Assembly (NCBI RefSeq): GCF_001931485.1
Contig: NZ_MSDV01000019.1
Span: 431,164-495,163 of the forward strand
DNA from: Burkholderia sp. SRS-W-2-2016
Lineage (GTDB): Bacteria; Pseudomonadota; Gammaproteobacteria; Burkholderiales; Burkholderiaceae
Reading direction: 5' to 3'
DNA length: 64,000 nt
Below, piece after piece: positions 26,926 through 35,776 of this stretch (the stretch's first letter is position 1; the number at the start of each line of letters is the position of its first letter). Made by a program: the position numbers and the translations under genes. Under the pieces are notes generated by a model. It searched no databases. It saw only the letters and a program-made list of their open reading frames with translations, and had not been told where the DNA came from.

Positions 26926-27891
26926 CTAGAGATCGAGGACGAGTTCTTGTGACTTTGCACGGGAAACACAAACCATAATTTGCGTTTCCCGTTCGCCGTC
27001 TTGCAGAACCAGGTCGCGGTGATCGGCCTCACCCGCGCACAGACCCGTTTTGCACGACCCGCACGTTCCGCTTTCGCACGAACTCGCGACACGGACGTTC
27101 GCGCTGCGCAGAACGTCGAGAATGGATCGGTTGGCGGGCACGTCGAGCGTTGTCCCACTTCGCTGGAGCCGGATAGTGAACGGCCTGTTCTCTCTGGCCG
27201 CTACGTTTGCGGCGCCGAAACTTTCAAAATGAACGGTCCCGGAAGGCCAATGGCCCGTCATATCCTTGACGGTGTCCATCAACGCGTTCGGGCCGCAACA
27301 GTACACGTGAGCCTGCTTCGGGCGCTCGAACAGGGACCAGAAATCAAATGACCTGCCGGGGTCGCCGAAGTCATGGTGGATCTTGACGAAGGACCGCCAC
27401 TCGCCGCTTTGAAGTTCATCGATGAACGCGGTGCCCTCGGGGTCGCGCGCGAGGTAGATGAGCCGGAATTTGCGCAGCCCTTCCTCCGATTTGAGCTGCC
27501 TCGCCATTGAGAGCATCGGAGTAATACCGATGCCGCCGGCAACGAGAATGAACTCTCTGGCGCGACCGTCGAGCGGGAAGTCGTTTCTCGGCGGCGACAC
27601 ATCGAGCATGTCGCCTTCCGACGTTTCGTCGACAAGGCTTATCGAGCCGCCGCGCCCATTACCCTCCCGCTTGACGGCAATGACGTAGCGGTGGTTTTCG
27701 TTTGGGTCATTGCACAGCGAGTAGGAGCGTCGCATTCCGTTCGGGATCTGTACGGTCAGATTCGAACCCGCCTCAAACGAAGGAACCGTCCCACCGTCGG
27801 CACTGGTCAGTTCAAAGCGCCAGATGTCGCGCGCAATCTTCTCTTTCCGTTCGATTCGAACGCGCAGGAAAAGGTCTTCTTGCGGGGTCAT
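26926..27891 (-). CDS. ophA1: Phthalate 4,5-dioxygenase reductase component (PDR/VanB type)
   Basis: A 321-residue electron-transfer protein: FMN-binding barrel (MRRSYSLCNDP), NAD domain (FILVAGGIGITPMLSMARQL and CCGPNALMDTV) and a C-terminal plant-type 2Fe-2S ferredoxin with CESGTCGSC and a fourth cysteine in MVCVSRAKS. This FMN-NAD-2Fe2S order is that of phthalate dioxygenase reductase. It passes electrons from NADH to the oxygenase encoded at 32517. The ATG at 27891 has GGGAGA five bases upstream. Context, with all other oph functions within 6 kb, fixes the substrate better than the sequence does. A candidate operator lies 49 bases upstream. Confidence 0.87.
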   Translation of the reverse strand: MTPQEDLFLRVRIERKEKIARDIWRFELTSADGGTVPSFEAGSNLTVQIPNGMRRSYSLCNDPNENHRYVIAVKREGNGRGGSISLVDETSEGDMLDVSPPRNDFPLDGRAREFILVAGGIGITPMLSMARQLKSEEGLRKFRLIYLARDPEGTAFIDELQSGEWRSFVKIHHDFGDPGRSFDFWSLFERPKQAHVYCCGPNALMDTVKDMTGHWPSGTVHFESFGAANVAARENRPFTIRLQRSGTTLDVPANRSILDVLRSANVRVASSCESGTCGSCKTGLCAGEADHRDLVLQDGERETQIMVCVSRAKSQELVLDL

Positions 27892-27939
27892 GTCTGTCTC
27901 CCTAAGCAAACTCGAATGCCACAAATGGCCGGCTTCATT

Positions 27940-27953
27940 GCTAGATATCTAAT
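27940..27953. promoter_or_regulatory. Operator-like palindrome A (GCTAGA-TA-TCTAAT) before ophA1
   Basis: It aligns with the two other sites at 28041 and 33885; the core TAGATATCTA is perfectly symmetric. It lies about 50 bases before the ophA1 start, where binding would overlap the promoter. Confidence 0.6.
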
Positions 27954-28037
27954 CATACATCGAGGCGAGTGGGCGGCCATTGCCAATGTCTCGGTATAAA
28001 CCCGCGCTTGTCAGTGCAGAGGTGGCAACGTACTCTA

Positions 28038-28057
28038 ATAATTAGATGTCTAATTAT
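28038..28057. promoter_or_regulatory. Operator-like palindrome B (nine-base arms) before ophD
   Basis: ATAATTAGA and TCTAATTAT form perfect nine-base arms around TG, about 90 bases before the ophD start. The inner ATTAGA-TG-TCTAAT equals sites A and C except for the centre. MarR-family dimers bind inverted repeats of this length. Confidence 0.68.
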
Positions 28058-28147
28058 GAGAGTGAGGCAGCGTAGCTGACGTCTGATGCAACGAGCAGGC
28101 CGGTGCGTCTGCGTTGAAAAACACGGACGGCTAACGGAGACACGTAA

Positions 28148-29482
28148 ATGGCAGATTCGACGATGAGCTATGACGAGGATTCGCTTCGTCTGGCACCCGA
28201 CGCCGAGCTCGTAGAGGGCACGTACCGAAAGGTCACGCTGCGGCTGATGACTTTTCTGTTTGTGTGCTGGGTCCTGAATTATCTGGATCGCGTCAACGTC
28301 AGCTTTGCGCAGCTTCAGCTCAAGCAGGACCTCGGCCTGAGCGACGCGGCTTACGGGTTGGGCGTGAGTCTGTTCTTCATCGGCTACATCCTGCTGGAGG
28401 TGCCGAGCACCTTGCTCCTCAAGCGCATCGGCGCACGCAAAACCATCTGCCGGATCATGGTGCTGTGGGGCGGTATTTCGACGGCCATGGCGTTCATGAC
28501 GGCGCCGTGGCAGTTCTATCTGGCCCGGACGTTGTTGGGGGCCGCCGAGGCCGGTTTCTGGCCGGGGATCATCCTGTATCTATCGTTCTGGTATCCGGCT
28601 GCGCGCCGTGCCCGAATCACTTCGCGCTTTCTGCTGGCAATCGCCGTTGCGGGCATCATCGGCGGACCTCTGTCCGGTTTCATCCTGCAGAACTTCGTCG
28701 ACGTCTGGGGCTATCGAAACTGGCAGTGGCTGTTTTTTCTGGAGGGGATACCCGCTGTCGTTGCCGGTGTCGTGGCGTTCTTCTATCTGACCGACAAGCC
28801 TGAGCAGGCGACCTGGCTGAGCCGCGAGCAGCGGCAGATCATCCTGGATGCGCTGGAATCGGACCGTCGCAACAAGCCCTCTGACGCGCCCGGCCGCTTG
28901 ATGGCGGCACTGCGAGATCCTCGCGTCTATGTGCTGGCCGCGGGTTGGGCGACCGTGCCGATTTGCGGAACGCTACTCAACTATTGGACGCCGACCATCA
29001 TCAAGCACGCGGGCATATCGAATCTATTGCAGATCGGCCTGCTGTCGGCTCTGCCTTACATGGTGGGCGCTGCCGCGATGCTCGTTATTGCGCGTAGTTC
29101 GGACGTCAGACTCGAACGTCGCTGGCACTTCGCGACGTCCACGACGGTAGGCGCACTCGGTGCGGTCGCGCTGGCGCTTCTCACTCATCACTGGGTAGCG
29201 GCAATCGTCTGTCTCAGCCTCGTGTCCATCAGCTATTTTTCAGCGGCCGCGATCATCTGGTCGATCCCGCCCACCTATTTGAAGGGGGATGCGGCAGCGG
29301 GGGGTATCGGCGTGATTAGCAGTCTGGGGCAGGTGGGTGCGTTCTGTGCCCCGATTGTTCTCGGTTGGGTCAAGAGTGTGACGGGCAGCTTTGCCGCCGG
29401 CATCCTGCTGGTTGCCGCGCTTGTGTTCATTGGCGGGATCGCGGTGCTTCTCGGGGTGCCGCGTGAGCGCCCCGCGCAATGA
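28148..29482 (+). CDS. ophD: MFS permease for phthalate (anion:cation symporter family)
   Basis: A 444-residue carrier of the ACS group with twelve membrane segments. Typical parts are [20 protein letters not shown] in TM1, [19 protein letters not shown] after TM2, [20 protein letters not shown] in TM4 and the later [21 protein letters not shown]. This resembles tartrate and phthalate permeases. Start at 28148 with GGAGA at good distance. It is the first gene of a two-gene unit with ophC, divergent from ophA1. Assignment to phthalate comes from context. Confidence 0.87.
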   Translation: MADSTMSYDEDSLRLAPDAELVEGTYRKVTLRLMTFLFVCWVLNYLDRVNVSFAQLQLKQDLGLSDAAYGLGVSLFFIGYILLEVPSTLLLKRIGARKTICRIMVLWGGISTAMAFMTAPWQFYLARTLLGAAEAGFWPGIILYLSFWYPAARRARITSRFLLAIAVAGIIGGPLSGFILQNFVDVWGYRNWQWLFFLEGIPAVVAGVVAFFYLTDKPEQATWLSREQRQIILDALESDRRNKPSDAPGRLMAALRDPRVYVLAAGWATVPICGTLLNYWTPTIIKHAGISNLLQIGLLSALPYMVGAAAMLVIARSSDVRLERRWHFATSTTVGALGAVALALLTHHWVAAIVCLSLVSISYFSAAAIIWSIPPTYLKGDAAAGGIGVISSLGQVGAFCAPIVLGWVKSVTGSFAAGILLVAALVFIGGIAVLLGVPRERPAQ

Positions 29483-29534
29483 GTCGCTGAGATAGGACCG
29501 AGCGATAAACGTTAGCAGTCGGAAAGGAAAATCG

Positions 29535-30527
29535 ATGAGCAAACTCGAGCTTTCAATCGCGGTCGGCAATTATGATCGGATGAGGCCTTTGATCGACGGT
29601 GATGTGCAGATCGATGGTGTCGATCCTGTGTTTATGCTGCAGGATCCCGAGGAAATCTTCTTCAGAGCTTTCAGGCACGCGGACTACGACATTTGTGAGC
29701 TTTCGCTCAGCAGCTACTCGGTCAAGACCGCGGCGGGGACTTCGCCTTACATCGCGGTACCGGTTTTTCCGTCGCGTGCTTTCCGTCATAGTTCGGTGTA
29801 CGTGCGAACGGATCGCGGCATCAACCGGCCCGAAGATCTCAAAGGTAAGCGGATTGGTGTGCCCGAATATCAGCTCACCGCCAACGTCTGGGTTCGCCTG
29901 ATGCTCGAGGAGAGCTATGGGGTGAAGGCGTCGGATATCCATTGGGTGCGAGGCGGCTACGAGGACCCGACGCGCGTCGAGAAAATCGCGCTCAGGCTGC
30001 CGGAGGGTGTTGTTCTCGAAAACGCGCCGGCAGGTCAAACGATCTCGAGTTTGCTGGCAACGGGTGACGTTGACGGCGTGATCGGGCCGCGTGCTCCGTC
30101 CTGTTTTGACCGCGGACATCCGCAGGTGAAGTACCTGTTCGAGGATCCGCAAAAAAGCGCGGCGCAGTGGTACCGGCAAACGAAGCTGTTTCCGATCATG
30201 CACACGCTGGGGATCAGGAACACGCTTGCGGATCGCCATCCGTGGCTTCCCGGTGCGATCGTGAAGGCCTTTGAGCAGTCGAAGAAGATTGCGCTGGCGA
30301 GACTTTCCGACACGTCCGCCACGAAGGTGACGCTGCCTTTCATCGAAGATCAACTGCGCAACGCCCGGCGCTTGATGGGGGCGGATTTCTGGTCGTACGG
30401 CTTCGCCGAAAACGAAGCGGTAATCGATCGCTTTCTGGCGCAGCATTATGCGGAGGGGCTGTCGAGCAGACGCCTTCAGGCGTCCGAACTCTTCCATCCG
30501 GCGAGTCTCGAAAGCTTCAGGATTTAA
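29535..30527 (+). CDS. ophC: 4,5-dihydroxyphthalate decarboxylase
   Basis: A 330-residue cytoplasmic enzyme without signal peptide. It resembles Pht5/OphC: an N-terminal IAVGNYDRMRPLIDGDV, ICELSLSSY, the segment PVFPSRAFRHSSVYV, LKGKRIGVPEYQLTANVWVR and GVIGPRAPSCF. The fold is that of periplasmic binding proteins recruited to decarboxylation, so automated pipelines often call it an ABC substrate-binding protein. It converts 4,5-dihydroxyphthalate to protocatechuate, the last step of the oph set. It lies 52 bases after ophD and is probably co-transcribed. Confidence 0.88.
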   Translation: MSKLELSIAVGNYDRMRPLIDGDVQIDGVDPVFMLQDPEEIFFRAFRHADYDICELSLSSYSVKTAAGTSPYIAVPVFPSRAFRHSSVYVRTDRGINRPEDLKGKRIGVPEYQLTANVWVRLMLEESYGVKASDIHWVRGGYEDPTRVEKIALRLPEGVVLENAPAGQTISSLLATGDVDGVIGPRAPSCFDRGHPQVKYLFEDPQKSAAQWYRQTKLFPIMHTLGIRNTLADRHPWLPGAIVKAFEQSKKIALARLSDTSATKVTLPFIEDQLRNARRLMGADFWSYGFAENEAVIDRFLAQHYAEGLSSRRLQASELFHPASLESFRI

Positions 30528-30673
30528 CCGCTTTGTCCGGCAACCGCGACGCGGGCCGGACCGGATAGCGCAGGGTCATATCGAAGCCGTTAATGTTTCT
30601 CCTGTGCGGTGGCGACCCGGCGGGCTTAAGCGATATCATTGACGTCGATATTCACACGGCAAAGATAGCGAAA

Positions 30674-31264
30674 ATGGCTGCAGAGCGTTCGAAGGGTAAG
30701 CCAGGTGGGGACACCTCCGATCCGATTCTCCGACACTGGCGCGAAGCGGTGCCGGACGATCGTCTCGCGCACCTGGTCAAAGACGCGGCTCGCGCGATGG
30801 TGCGGGGCCTCCAGATGCGGCTGGCGCAGCACGAAGTGACGTTTGGCCACTGGGCTTTCCTTCGTGTGCTTTGGGAGAAGGACGGCCTGACGCAGAAGGA
30901 GCTGAGCGACGAGGCGGGGACGACCACGCCGACCACCTTCACCGCCGTCTCCGCGATGGAGAAGCTAGGCTACGTGGAGCGGCGTTACGCGCCCGGGAAC
31001 CGCAAGAATACGCACGTTTATCTGACGCCGGCAGGGCGGGCGCTGAAGAAGAAACTCGTGCCGCTCGCCGAAGAAGTCAACGAGATCAGCGTGACCGGCC
31101 TCAAGACGACGGAAATCAATGTGGCTCGCAAGGTCCTGCTTGCGATCATCGAAAACATGGCGAAAGACGAGGCCGAGTCGAACGATCCCACCCGACGAAT
31201 GCCGTCGACCAGAGAGGTCGGGAACCTGATCGCCATGCGCGGCGAGGAATACGAAAACGGCTAA
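30674..31264 (+). CDS. MarR-family transcriptional regulator, probable oph regulator
   Basis: A 196-residue winged-helix protein. DNA-binding parts are FLRVLWEKDGLTQKELSDEAG, TTTPTTFTAVSAMEKLGYVERR and the wing NRKNTHVYLTPAGRALKKK. The ATG at 30674 fits the family; the frame stays open to 30593. Known oph clusters are more often controlled by LysR- or IclR-type proteins (from memory), so a MarR regulator would be a variation. It lies 146 bases after ophC and ends 17 bases from the convergent ophB stop. The three palindromes at 27940, 28041 and 33885 are its natural candidate sites. Confidence 0.85.
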   Translation: MAAERSKGKPGGDTSDPILRHWREAVPDDRLAHLVKDAARAMVRGLQMRLAQHEVTFGHWAFLRVLWEKDGLTQKELSDEAGTTTPTTFTAVSAMEKLGYVERRYAPGNRKNTHVYLTPAGRALKKKLVPLAEEVNEISVTGLKTTEINVARKVLLAIIENMAKDEAESNDPTRRMPSTREVGNLIAMRGEEYENG

Positions 31265-31281
31265 TTGTTCGCGCCCATTGT

Positions 31282-32520
31282 TCACAGCGAAATGTCCCGG
31301 CCCATTTTGCTCGATTCAAGCATCGCCACGCAGATCTGAAGCGTACTCTTTGCCCAATGGCCATCGTGGATCGGCGGCAGGCCGGAACGGATTGCATCGT
31401 AAAGCTCGTCGATGACTTCCGCCCGTGGGACGGCGGGCGGTTCGAGCGCCAACGCCTGATATTCTTTTTCCGCATACACCCTGACTGAATCGGGTAGCGG
31501 ACGCAGGTCGGCTCTTTCGCACGACACCAGCAACGGGCCGAAGTGCTGATGAAACGGCGGCGCGTCGGTGGCCGACGGTGGTTTGTATGACGTGCCTCCA
31601 TACGTACCCGCTGCCTTCAGTCGCGCTTCTTGTTCCGGCGATGCGAGTGTGTCGAGACGCCGCCGGGCGCGGCCGTAGGTTTCCATCGAAGTACGCTCGC
31701 CCATTTCTCCTATCCAGCCGCTCCATTCGTCCGTGTTGAAGTGTCCATAGCCGTTGTAGGAAAGGGACGCGTATGCGCCATTTTCGAACCACAGCAATGC
31801 GCAATAAGCTCCTTCGGTCGGACGTGACGGATCCCATCGACCGACAGTCGCGCGGAGGCTAACGGCGCGCGAACCGGCCACAAGCCGCACGATGTCGACC
31901 TGGTGCGCGGCCTGGCTGAACACTGCGCCCCCGCCTTCGGAAGTCAGCAATTCCTCCGGTCGTCGAGGGCGGTAGAGATAGTCGGTGAAGTTGACGGCAT
32001 GAATCATCTTCACGGCGCCAAAGCGCCCGGAGCGGATCAGGTCGCGAGTGCGCAGGTAGGGCGTATCGAAGCTGTGGCAGTGTCCGACGATCAGTTGCAC
32101 ATTCGCTGCCCGGCAGGCTTCGATCATGCGGTCGCATTCAGCGACGGAGAGCGCCATCGGCTTTTCGACGAGCACATGCTTTGCGTGGGCGGCCGCAATC
32201 TCCGTGTGCCGGGCGTGAAACTGGTGCGGACTGGCCACATAGATTGCTTCGACGTCGGGGTTGGCCGCCAGTTCGGGCAAGTCCGCGTAGGTTGGCGCAT
32301 CGAAGTCAGTGGCGAATTGCCGGCGGGCCTCTTCGCGAGGATCGCACGCGCCGACGAGTTGCACGCGTGGATCTCGAAGAAACGTGGGGAGCATCAATGA
32401 GAATGCTCGCCCCAGACCGGCAACCCCAATGCGCAAGCGCTCCGGCTTTGTGTCGATTTTTGTGCGGGTTTTTGTGGGCGTTTCTGTGCGCGTTTCTGAA
32501 CGGACTGACGCTGCGATCAT
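31282..32520 (-). CDS. ophB: cis-4,5-dihydrodiol phthalate dehydrogenase (Gfo/Idh/MocA family)
   Basis: A 412-residue NAD-dependent oxidoreductase. The Rossmann start is [19 protein letters not shown], with [16 protein letters not shown] and the conserved VEKPMALS loop whose lysine is catalytic in this family, then [10 protein letters not shown]. Pht4/OphB proteins belong to this family. It would oxidise the ring-dihydrodiol made by the dioxygenase to 4,5-dihydroxyphthalate. The first 27 residues are a Thr/Lys/Glu-rich extension. Its ATG overlaps the ophA2 stop (ATGA at 32517-32520), indicating translational coupling. Confidence 0.86.
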   Translation of the reverse strand: MIAASVRSETRTETPTKTRTKIDTKPERLRIGVAGLGRAFSLMLPTFLRDPRVQLVGACDPREEARRQFATDFDAPTYADLPELAANPDVEAIYVASPHQFHARHTEIAAAHAKHVLVEKPMALSVAECDRMIEACRAANVQLIVGHCHSFDTPYLRTRDLIRSGRFGAVKMIHAVNFTDYLYRPRRPEELLTSEGGGAVFSQAAHQVDIVRLVAGSRAVSLRATVGRWDPSRPTEGAYCALLWFENGAYASLSYNGYGHFNTDEWSGWIGEMGERTSMETYGRARRRLDTLASPEQEARLKAAGTYGGTSYKPPSATDAPPFHQHFGPLLVSCERADLRPLPDSVRVYAEKEYQALALEPPAVPRAEVIDELYDAIRSGLPPIHDGHWAKSTLQICVAMLESSKMGRDISL

Positions 32521-33833
32521 TGCTTGACCTGATAGCTCGTCTCAAGAGCGGGTTGCTCGAGCTCGCCCCAAACATACGTGGCGTCATACGCGCGCCAGTC
32601 GGTTTCCTTCGAGATCACCGCCTGGTACGAGCATAGGCTGCGAGGCGGAGCGAACTCACCCGTTCCGATTGTCGCCGAGCCTTCGCCGAAGGCCTGAATT
32701 GCTTCGAGCATGCGTTTGCGGAACTCGACGATAGCGAGGTCGCTCGCGCCGAGTCGCTCGTCGGAGCGATTGGCAATCGGCCCCATCGTTACCCACATCG
32801 CGATATCCTGGTTCGGGAAGCCTTTGATGCCGGTGAAATTGCCGGCCTTCATCGCTTCCCTGTCTTGCCAGAAGCGGTTCTCGTGGCGGCGAAGCGGTCG
32901 GTAACTGTCGTCGAGATCGACGCCGACTTGCTGGCACAGGAACTTGCGCCACGTTTCCGTCTCCGGCGTCGTTTTCGGGTCTCCCCACGCGATGAAGTAG
33001 AACGCGGTGTTCACGTCGTCCAGCGGGACATTGACGTTCGCCACGTTGTAGAGATTGTTCGGCGGAATCAGGACCGTTGCAGGCGCAACGAAAACGGTCT
33101 GGCGAATATATTCGTGCGTGGTGGCGTTGAAGATGGGGCGGCGGATCGCAGCGTAGCGGAAGCCATACCCCGTTCGTTCAACCTGAAGGCGAGGGGCCTT
33201 GTCGGTGGACGGGCGCAGCCAGTTCCTCGCCGTTGCCTCGGCGCCGCCAACGCGAGCGGGCACGAAGTCGGACGAGTGCAGGCTCGAACTATGTGCGGAG
33301 TCGATCGCGCCTTCAAGGATCTGAGCCCAGTTGCAGGGCAGCAGCGCCTTGGCGATGCTCACTTGCGTGTCGGCAGTCGGTGCCCACGCGGGCGGCACGA
33401 ACTCCGGCACGGCATGTTGCGGACCCATGTACGCCCAGACCAGGCCGCCCCATTCTTGCGTTGGGTAGGCCTTGTGTTTGACCTTCCCGGCCATGCAACT
33501 CGACGCCGGCTCGGAGACCATTTCAAGCACGTTGCCGTGTACGTCGAACTTCCAGCCGTGATACAGGCAGCGCAGACCGGCGTCCTCATTGCGGCCGTAC
33601 ACAAGCGATGCGCGGCGGTGCGGACAGTACTCGTCCATGACTCCGACGCGTCCGTCGCTGTCACGAAACACGACGAGATCCTCACCGAATACCCGGGCAT
33701 GGACCGGCTTGCCGTCCGGTTCCCTGACTTCCTCGATCAGACAAACCGGGGTCCAGTGACGGCGCATCAACTGGCCCATCGGCGCATCGCCTTCTACCCG
33801 GCACAGCAACTGGTTTTCTTCATGGGTCAACAT
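32517..33833 (-). CDS. ophA2: Phthalate 4,5-dioxygenase, oxygenase component (Rieske)
   Basis: A 438-residue Rieske non-heme iron oxygenase. The Rieske cluster ligands are CPHRR and, about 20 residues on, CLYHGW; mononuclear iron ligands are in [15 protein letters not shown]. The C-terminal domain resembles phthalate 4,5-dioxygenase rather than benzoate-type enzymes, and no small beta subunit gene is present, as expected of this group. It hydroxylates phthalate using electrons from OphA1. The start at 33833 (MLTHEENQL) follows GGAGAGAACGC; a palindrome identical in type to the ophD site lies about 52 bases upstream. Confidence 0.9.
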   Translation of the reverse strand: MLTHEENQLLCRVEGDAPMGQLMRRHWTPVCLIEEVREPDGKPVHARVFGEDLVVFRDSDGRVGVMDEYCPHRRASLVYGRNEDAGLRCLYHGWKFDVHGNVLEMVSEPASSCMAGKVKHKAYPTQEWGGLVWAYMGPQHAVPEFVPPAWAPTADTQVSIAKALLPCNWAQILEGAIDSAHSSSLHSSDFVPARVGGAEATARNWLRPSTDKAPRLQVERTGYGFRYAAIRRPIFNATTHEYIRQTVFVAPATVLIPPNNLYNVANVNVPLDDVNTAFYFIAWGDPKTTPETETWRKFLCQQVGVDLDDSYRPLRRHENRFWQDREAMKAGNFTGIKGFPNQDIAMWVTMGPIANRSDERLGASDLAIVEFRKRMLEAIQAFGEGSATIGTGEFAPPRSLCSYQAVISKETDWRAYDATYVWGELEQPALETSYQVKQ

Positions 33834-33884
33834 GCGTTCTCTCCACTCGAATGGTCGCTAGTCATTCATATGTGGAGTCACTAT

Positions 33885-33898
33885 ATTAGATATCTAAT
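33885..33898. promoter_or_regulatory. Operator-like palindrome C (ATTAGA-TA-TCTAAT) before ophA2
   Basis: A perfect 14-base palindrome about 52 bases before the ophA2 start. It repeats the half-sites of the operators before ophA1 and ophD, indicating that the three oph transcription units share one regulator. Confidence 0.65.
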
Positions 33899-34066
33899 TA
33901 ATGTCGCAAGCAGTCGAGGCTAATCCCAGGGTATGTCCGCAGGTGGTGGAACGAGGGCGAAAGAGGGTGTCTAAGCCGGGTCTGGCGAAGAGACCCGTCG
34001 ACCGGGATGGGAGCAGGGTGATGGCTTGATCAGCCCGGATCTGCGTGCCGGATTAGCCCGCGAGAA

Positions 34067-34858
34067 TCACCCAAGCCGCGCGTAGCCCGCCGCGCGCGCC
34101 TCGTTTTCGAGTTCGCCGATGCGCGCGTAGTCGGTCAGCGGCAGCGTAGAAAAACCGCTTAAACGCAGGCGCCGGGCCCGCTCGGGCCTGATCGCGAGGG
34201 TCTCCTGCAACGCGTCGCGCAGCGCGTCGATCGTCGCGCGCGGCACGTTCGCCGCGGCGATCAGCGGCAAGCCGGGCGACGCGGCCGTCATGCCGATCGC
34301 GCGCACCCGCCGCGCGAGTTCCGGCAACACATCGCCGACGAACGCATAGGTCACGCAATCGATCGCGGCGACGTCCGCGCGATTGTCGGCGAGCGCGCGC
34401 AGCGAGCCGAGATGCGAGCCGGTGCGCAATACCTGACCGAAGAACATGCCGGCGCGTGCGAGCGGCGCGACCGCGTGCCGGAACGCGTTCATTCCGCTGT
34501 TCGAATCGTCCTGGTTGTAGGCGGCGCGCGCGCCGCGGCAGGCGGCGAGCGAATCGAAGCGGGCGTCGGCGCGCGTGACCAGCACGCTCGAATAATGCGC
34601 GCCGGCGCAGCCGGGCGCGTCGAAGCACGGCGTCGCGATCAACTGCACCTGCTGGTGCAGCCCCCGCATCAGCGGATAGCCGCAGGTCTGCGAGATCAGC
34701 AGGTTCGGCCGCCGCCAGAAGCCGTGCAATTCCTCATCCGGTTCGACGATGCGGCACGCGGGCTTGACCCGCCGCAGCACGTCGTCGAGCCACTCGCGCC
34801 ATTCGAGGTCGAGCGCGGGAGTCACGTTGTACATCGGCAGGGCGGCGATCCAGCTCAT
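34067..34858 (-). CDS. PhnD/SsuA-like substrate-binding family protein
   Basis: A 263-residue protein resembling the phosphate/phosphonate-binding (PhnD, transferrin-like) group: LLISQTCGYPLMRGL, VQLIATPCFDAPGC, YSSVLVTRADARF, AYNQDDSNSGMNAFRHAVAPLA and VAAIDCVTYAFV. Unlike a real ABC-binding protein it has no signal peptide at the ATG at 34858, and no permease or ATPase gene is adjacent. It may be a cytoplasmic ligand-binding or sensory protein. An hairpin (CGGGTCT with AGACCCG, 33978-33998) lies about 70 bases beyond its stop. Confidence 0.8.
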   Translation of the reverse strand: MSWIAALPMYNVTPALDLEWREWLDDVLRRVKPACRIVEPDEELHGFWRRPNLLISQTCGYPLMRGLHQQVQLIATPCFDAPGCAGAHYSSVLVTRADARFDSLAACRGARAAYNQDDSNSGMNAFRHAVAPLARAGMFFGQVLRTGSHLGSLRALADNRADVAAIDCVTYAFVGDVLPELARRVRAIGMTAASPGLPLIAAANVPRATIDALRDALQETLAIRPERARRLRLSGFSTLPLTDYARIGELENEARAAGYARLG

Positions 34859-34877
34859 GGGCGAGAGTTTGACACGC

Positions 34878-35156
34878 CTAATGTCTGACCATCCTGAACT
34901 CGTCGAGGCCGAGCCGCACCGACTCGGTCGGCACGAACTTCCAGCGCTGCGCGGCCACCGACAGGATTTCGTCCTGCGCGTCCTCGAACGCGACCAGCAG
35001 GTCCTGCTTGCGGTTGCTCACCGCGCCGCAGAACTCCACCAGCGCCTCGGCGCTGACTTCGAAAATCTGCGCACGATCGTCGCAGCACACCCGGAACGCG
35101 ACCGTTGCGCACTCCGTTACACAGGGGCGAAACCCTTCATCGACATAGACCGACAT
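34878..35156 (-). CDS. Small protein, possibly DUF1488-like
   Basis: A 92-residue soluble protein starting MSVYVDEGFRPCV, chosen for a GGAG site six bases before the ATG at 35156. It has a compact alpha/beta look with VAFRVCCDDRAQIFEVSAEALVE-type strand-helix order ending in SVRLGLDEF, similar to DUF1488 proteins from memory. Two adjacent cysteines (VCCDD) are unusual for so small a protein. Function unknown. It lies 19 bases upstream of the PhnD-like gene on the same strand and is likely co-transcribed. Confidence 0.62.
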   Translation of the reverse strand: MSVYVDEGFRPCVTECATVAFRVCCDDRAQIFEVSAEALVEFCGAVSNRKQDLLVAFEDAQDEILSVAAQRWKFVPTESVRLGLDEFRMVRH

Positions 35157-35776
35157 GGCGAACTCCTTCGGACGCCTGAATCGACAGAATGACAAACCGT
35201 AAGCGCCGGGTATGTGGGAGAACCGGCATTGACGGCTAATTGCCCGCCGTCGCGGTGCGCGCGACAAGCGGAACGCTGGCTGAAAGCTTGCCAGAAACTG
35301 GCCGCACGGCTCGCGGGAGCCGGGGCCAGGACCGCGGTGGGGAACCGCGGCCTGAATGAAACCGGCAGCAGTTGAAACGCGACCGGTCGGGGTGGAGCGC
35401 AGCCGTAGCCGGCCGCAGGTACGGCATTGGCGCTGCCCGGCAAATGCTTAAATCGGTACTAAAAAAACGCTGAAAACGACGCGCGAGACTCGTAAAACTG
35501 TCCGTGAATTCAATTGGGCATCGACTGCCCGGCATAGGTTCCGCGTCCGCTCGCCCAGCCATTCTCCTAACAAATCGCGACCCGTGCACGGCCTTGCGGG
35601 CGGCATCGGTATCCAGTCGGGAGCTTGCTGCGAATTCGGCGTAGGTATCCACTTTACGATCGTCGCGCGTTTCGTGCAGAGGATGAACTCGGGGCGCACC
35701 GCAGAGCCGGTGGAAATTGGCGTGGGCGGGACGTTGCAGCGGGCTGGATAGCTGCAACGTCCCGCCCGCCGCGATC
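35157..35776. other. 620-base stretch without a recognisable gene
   Basis: Open frames cross this stretch on the minus strand (for example 35236-35757), but their composition is Arg/Pro-rich and no family features are visible, so they are not called. The only structure seen is the long inverted repeat at 35724-35767. Confidence 0.5.
35724..35767. repeat. Perfect 17-base inverted repeat after the antiporter gene
   Basis: Arms at 35724-35740 and 35751-35767 are perfectly complementary over 17 bases, with a ten-base loop. It begins ten bases past the antiporter stop on the minus strand. No U-run follows in that direction, so it would be an unusual terminator or 3' stability hairpin. Confidence 0.75.

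Noticed and set aside
24818..26971. 717-codon open frame opposite liuD
   Set aside because: It mirrors the high-GC codon bias of liuD, is Arg/His-rich and shows no family feature.
35236..35757. 173-codon minus-strand frame in the gap after the antiporter
   Set aside because: No family likeness, no ribosome site, and it spans the long inverted repeat.
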